Origin: a virus
Virus record (IMG/VR): IMGVR_UViG_3300020054_000066
Location: 1 to 23,312 of that record
Reading direction: 5' to 3' (one strand)
Length of the DNA stretch: 23,312 bases
Within the stretch, counting starts at the first letter, position 1; the number at the start of each line of letters is the position of its first letter. Both the position numbers and the translations under genes were made by a program. The notes under the pieces were generated by a model. The model ran no database searches. It was not told where the DNA came from and saw only the letters and a program-made list of their open reading frames with translations. Positions 21,421-23,312 of the stretch are shown here, piece by piece.

Positions 21421-23312
21421 CTATGCACCGTAAGGGTCGGCGAGCAGGCTCTGCATTTGCTGTTGCGTGATCGCCGGGTTGCCTATGAGCAGGCCGGGGA
21501 TGGCTGCGGAGGCGGGGTTGGACATAAGCCCCTTGTCTCTAATAAATCGCCGGATAACGTCTTCGCGCGTCATGCCTTCCTTCGCAGCGCGCTCGTCTGC
21601 GCGACGTCGGAACAGCTCCATAAACGTGCCTTGCGAGGTCGGGTCGACGCCGGTTCGATCGGCCGCTCCCATCCACAGAGCGGCTTGCGTCTGCGGGCCA
21701 GTCAGGCCCATCTCTTCGCCTACCTCGTACATAAACGCCTCAAAGGCGTCATATTCACTGTCGTTAGGCTTGTCGGCCCACATCTGCGGCACCTTGAGGT
21801 CCGCGACGTCTTCTGCCGACATCTTGCCGTCCTTGACCGCCTTCTTGGGGTTAAAGGTGATCTGGGTCTTGCCGTCGACATCGCGCTCGCTGAAGTAGGG
21901 CGCAATTTTTTTGCCGTATTTTTTGCGCAGAGACTGCGCAGTCGCGGAGCCGATCTCCGCCTGGGTCGACAGCCAGCGCGGGTCTCTTGAGGCCATAGCC
22001 ATGTAGCGCGTGAAGTGCAGATCCGCGGCGATATTGCGACCGCTGCCCTTTAAGCTCTGCGCAAAGCCCTTTGGCTTCGGGTTTTCTGTCCAGTTGCCCT
22101 GCGCGGGAGACACGCCGGTCTCAGGGTCTCCAGACCACGTTCCCTTTTGCTGACGCGATGCGATCAACTCTTGCAGACCCTGCGTCTTGTGACCGTAGCC
22201 TTTGGTGCGACCGCGAGCGACATCACGCGCGTCGTCCAGTTTTTCAATGCCCAGCAGACTGTCTCGATACTGCTCGCCCTCGGTCATGTTCGAGTTGCGC
22301 GGCATTTCTTGTGAGTACAACCGGCGGCGTATCTCTGAGGCGTTAGCGATGTTGGCGGGAACCTTGGAGCCTGGGGATGCGGCCCCCATCAGGTCCATGT
22401 ACTCGGCCCACTGACGATTGCCCTCAACCTCGCCAAGCTCTCCGATAAACCAGTCGCGCAGCTCCTCAGTGTTGTACCAATCAGCGCCGCCAAGCTCGAT
22501 GCCGCGCTTAATGTCGGCCTCCATCTGCTGGCGTGTGGCGTTGCCGGGGTCGCGCATCGCAGCCAGAGACGCCTCGACGCGGGGGGTGTTTTTCTTCGGA
22601 CGGTAGCGCAGGAATGTAAACTCAGAACGATCAGGAGCGGCGCCCAAGTATCGCGGGTCGGAGCCTGCTGGCAGGTCGTACATCGATTTTGCAGGCGAGC
22701 CTCCAGGCATGTCGGCCTGGCGCTGCGCGGCTGCGTTGAGCAGGCCACCTGCCGCGGCCGCTGGCTTGGCGTTGCTGAATAACCCTTCAGGCGTAATGCG
22801 AACGGAGACCATACGGTTGTAGCCGTAATTGGCTCCGTCAATGATTAGCTCTTTCTCGCTTTCACCACCAACGAGAACAACGTCTTTTGGGTCTACCTCA
22901 AAATTTTTCGTTTGCTGGGCAACGTCTGGGCCTCGGCCATATCCATCAACGCGCTTGACCGGGATGGACCCCTGCGGAAATAAGCGTTCGAGATTGGCCT
23001 GCATGACCTGCTTATAAGCCGGGTAATCCGCGCTTCGGACTGCGTCGACCAAGCCTTTCGGGTCTACGTCCATCACATAGCGGTCAATACCGCTAAAGAC
23101 CTCGGGGAACTCCATCCCCGCGCCATCTTCTCCCATGTTAAGAAAAAAATTATCGAGATCGGGGTAAAGCGCCTCGTCGTTGCGCTGAAGGATCCGGGTG
23201 CGGTCGAGGACGTCCTGGTCCCAGACTACGAAGTTGCGGGTGCCGCGGGCGCTGTCGGTGCCGCGCGATCCGGCGTCCTTGTAGCGCAGGCCGGGGACAC
23301 CGGCGCCGCGCA
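21421..23312 (-). CDS. Large phage polyvalent-type protein, C-terminal 629 residues (5' end cut)
   Basis: The frame stays open to the window edge, so the first visible ATG at 23136 is not the real start. The first visible residues (GVPGLRYKDAGSRG, then TRNFVVWDQDVLDRTRI) match the recurrent 'G.pG.rY.D..sRg...tRNyvvfd...idi' signature at the end of a domain in large polyvalent phage proteins. The remainder is mixed alpha/beta, with GADWYNTEELRDWFIGELGE, NASEIRRRLYS and FLRYRPKKNTPRVEASL, and ends IPGLLIGNPAITQQQ. Such proteins are often virion-delivered and multi-domain. The catalytic domains would lie upstream of this window. It sits immediately before the terminase gene. Confidence 0.8.
   Translation of the reverse strand, partial: RGAGVPGLRYKDAGSRGTDSARGTRNFVVWDQDVLDRTRILQRNDEALYPDLDNFFLNMGEDGAGMEFPEVFSGIDRYVMDVDPKGLVDAVRSADYPAYKQVMQANLERLFPQGSIPVKRVDGYGRGPDVAQQTKNFEVDPKDVVLVGGESEKELIIDGANYGYNRMVSVRITPEGLFSNAKPAAAAGGLLNAAAQRQADMPGGSPAKSMYDLPAGSDPRYLGAAPDRSEFTFLRYRPKKNTPRVEASLAAMRDPGNATRQQMEADIKRGIELGGADWYNTEELRDWFIGELGEVEGNRQWAEYMDLMGAASPGSKVPANIANASEIRRRLYSQEMPRNSNMTEGEQYRDSLLGIEKLDDARDVARGRTKGYGHKTQGLQELIASRQQKGTWSGDPETGVSPAQGNWTENPKPKGFAQSLKGSGRNIAADLHFTRYMAMASRDPRWLSTQAEIGSATAQSLRKKYGKKIAPYFSERDVDGKTQITFNPKKAVKDGKMSAEDVADLKVPQMWADKPNDSEYDAFEAFMYEVGEEMGLTGPQTQAALWMGAADRTGVDPTSQGTFMELFRRRADERAAKEGMTREDVIRRFIRDKGLMSNPASAAIPGLLIGNPAITQQQMQSLLADPYGA

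Noticed and set aside
1-23312. CRISPR array, rRNA, insertion sequence or integrase gene
   Set aside because: No regular spacer-repeat arrays, rRNA-like sequence, transposase or tyrosine recombinase motifs were seen in either strand.

Overview
The window is a 23.3-kb stretch of a tailed-phage or prophage genome. It has GC-rich coding sequence, and every supported gene lies on the minus strand, so transcription runs from high to low coordinates. The content points to a short-tailed phage (podovirus architecture) of an alphaproteobacterium. Large terminase, P22-type portal, scaffold, SU10/DUF5309-type capsid, gp11-type adaptor and a tail-nozzle-like protein are all present, but I see no tape measure, tail tube or baseplate genes. 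The holin belongs to the three-TM gene-transfer-agent family, which is common in alphaproteobacteria. The left end holds the 3' part of a tRNA-Pro(GGG) gene, consistent with a temperate phage that integrates into that tRNA. The host assignment is an inference.

Layout in transcription order: a large virion-type protein cut by the right edge (21421-23312); large terminase (20023-21420); two tiny basic proteins (19719-20023); portal (17697-19679); two accessory proteins (16541-17697); scaffold (15480-16487); major capsid protein (14264-15462); a terminator and four small head-completion/adaptor genes (12709-14199); a repeat-rich protein and the tail-nozzle candidate (10578-12709); five genes of tail or ejection type (5939-10581); a terminator; tail fibre, a large LamG/SPRY receptor-binding-type protein and its assembly partner (2290-5897); a lysis cassette (665-2290); a PD-(D/E)XK nuclease (264-665); and an att-like region with a terminator (1-263). 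Most genes overlap by 1-4 bases (TAATG, TGATG or ATGA), which indicates one translationally coupled late operon.

The standout feature is a 248-nt group I intron (14985-15232) inside the major capsid gene. The two capsid pieces look like separate ORFs, but removing the intron joins them in frame into a 316-residue DUF5309-type capsid protein. Helices P1-P4, P6, P7, P7.2, P8, P9 and P10 can be drawn by eye, and the 5' splice site resembles that of the T4 td intron. The intron carries no homing endonuclease. A free-standing PD-(D/E)XK nuclease, whose superfamily includes the homing enzyme I-Ssp6803I, lies 14 kb away beside the att region. Any link between the two is speculative.

Secondary points of interest are three intra-operon intrinsic terminators, one of them buried in a signal-peptide coding sequence; a nuclease gene whose conserved N-terminus lies upstream of any ATG/GTG/TTG codon; hendecad repeats at the portal C-terminus; and a LEQLD module shared by two adjacent structural proteins.
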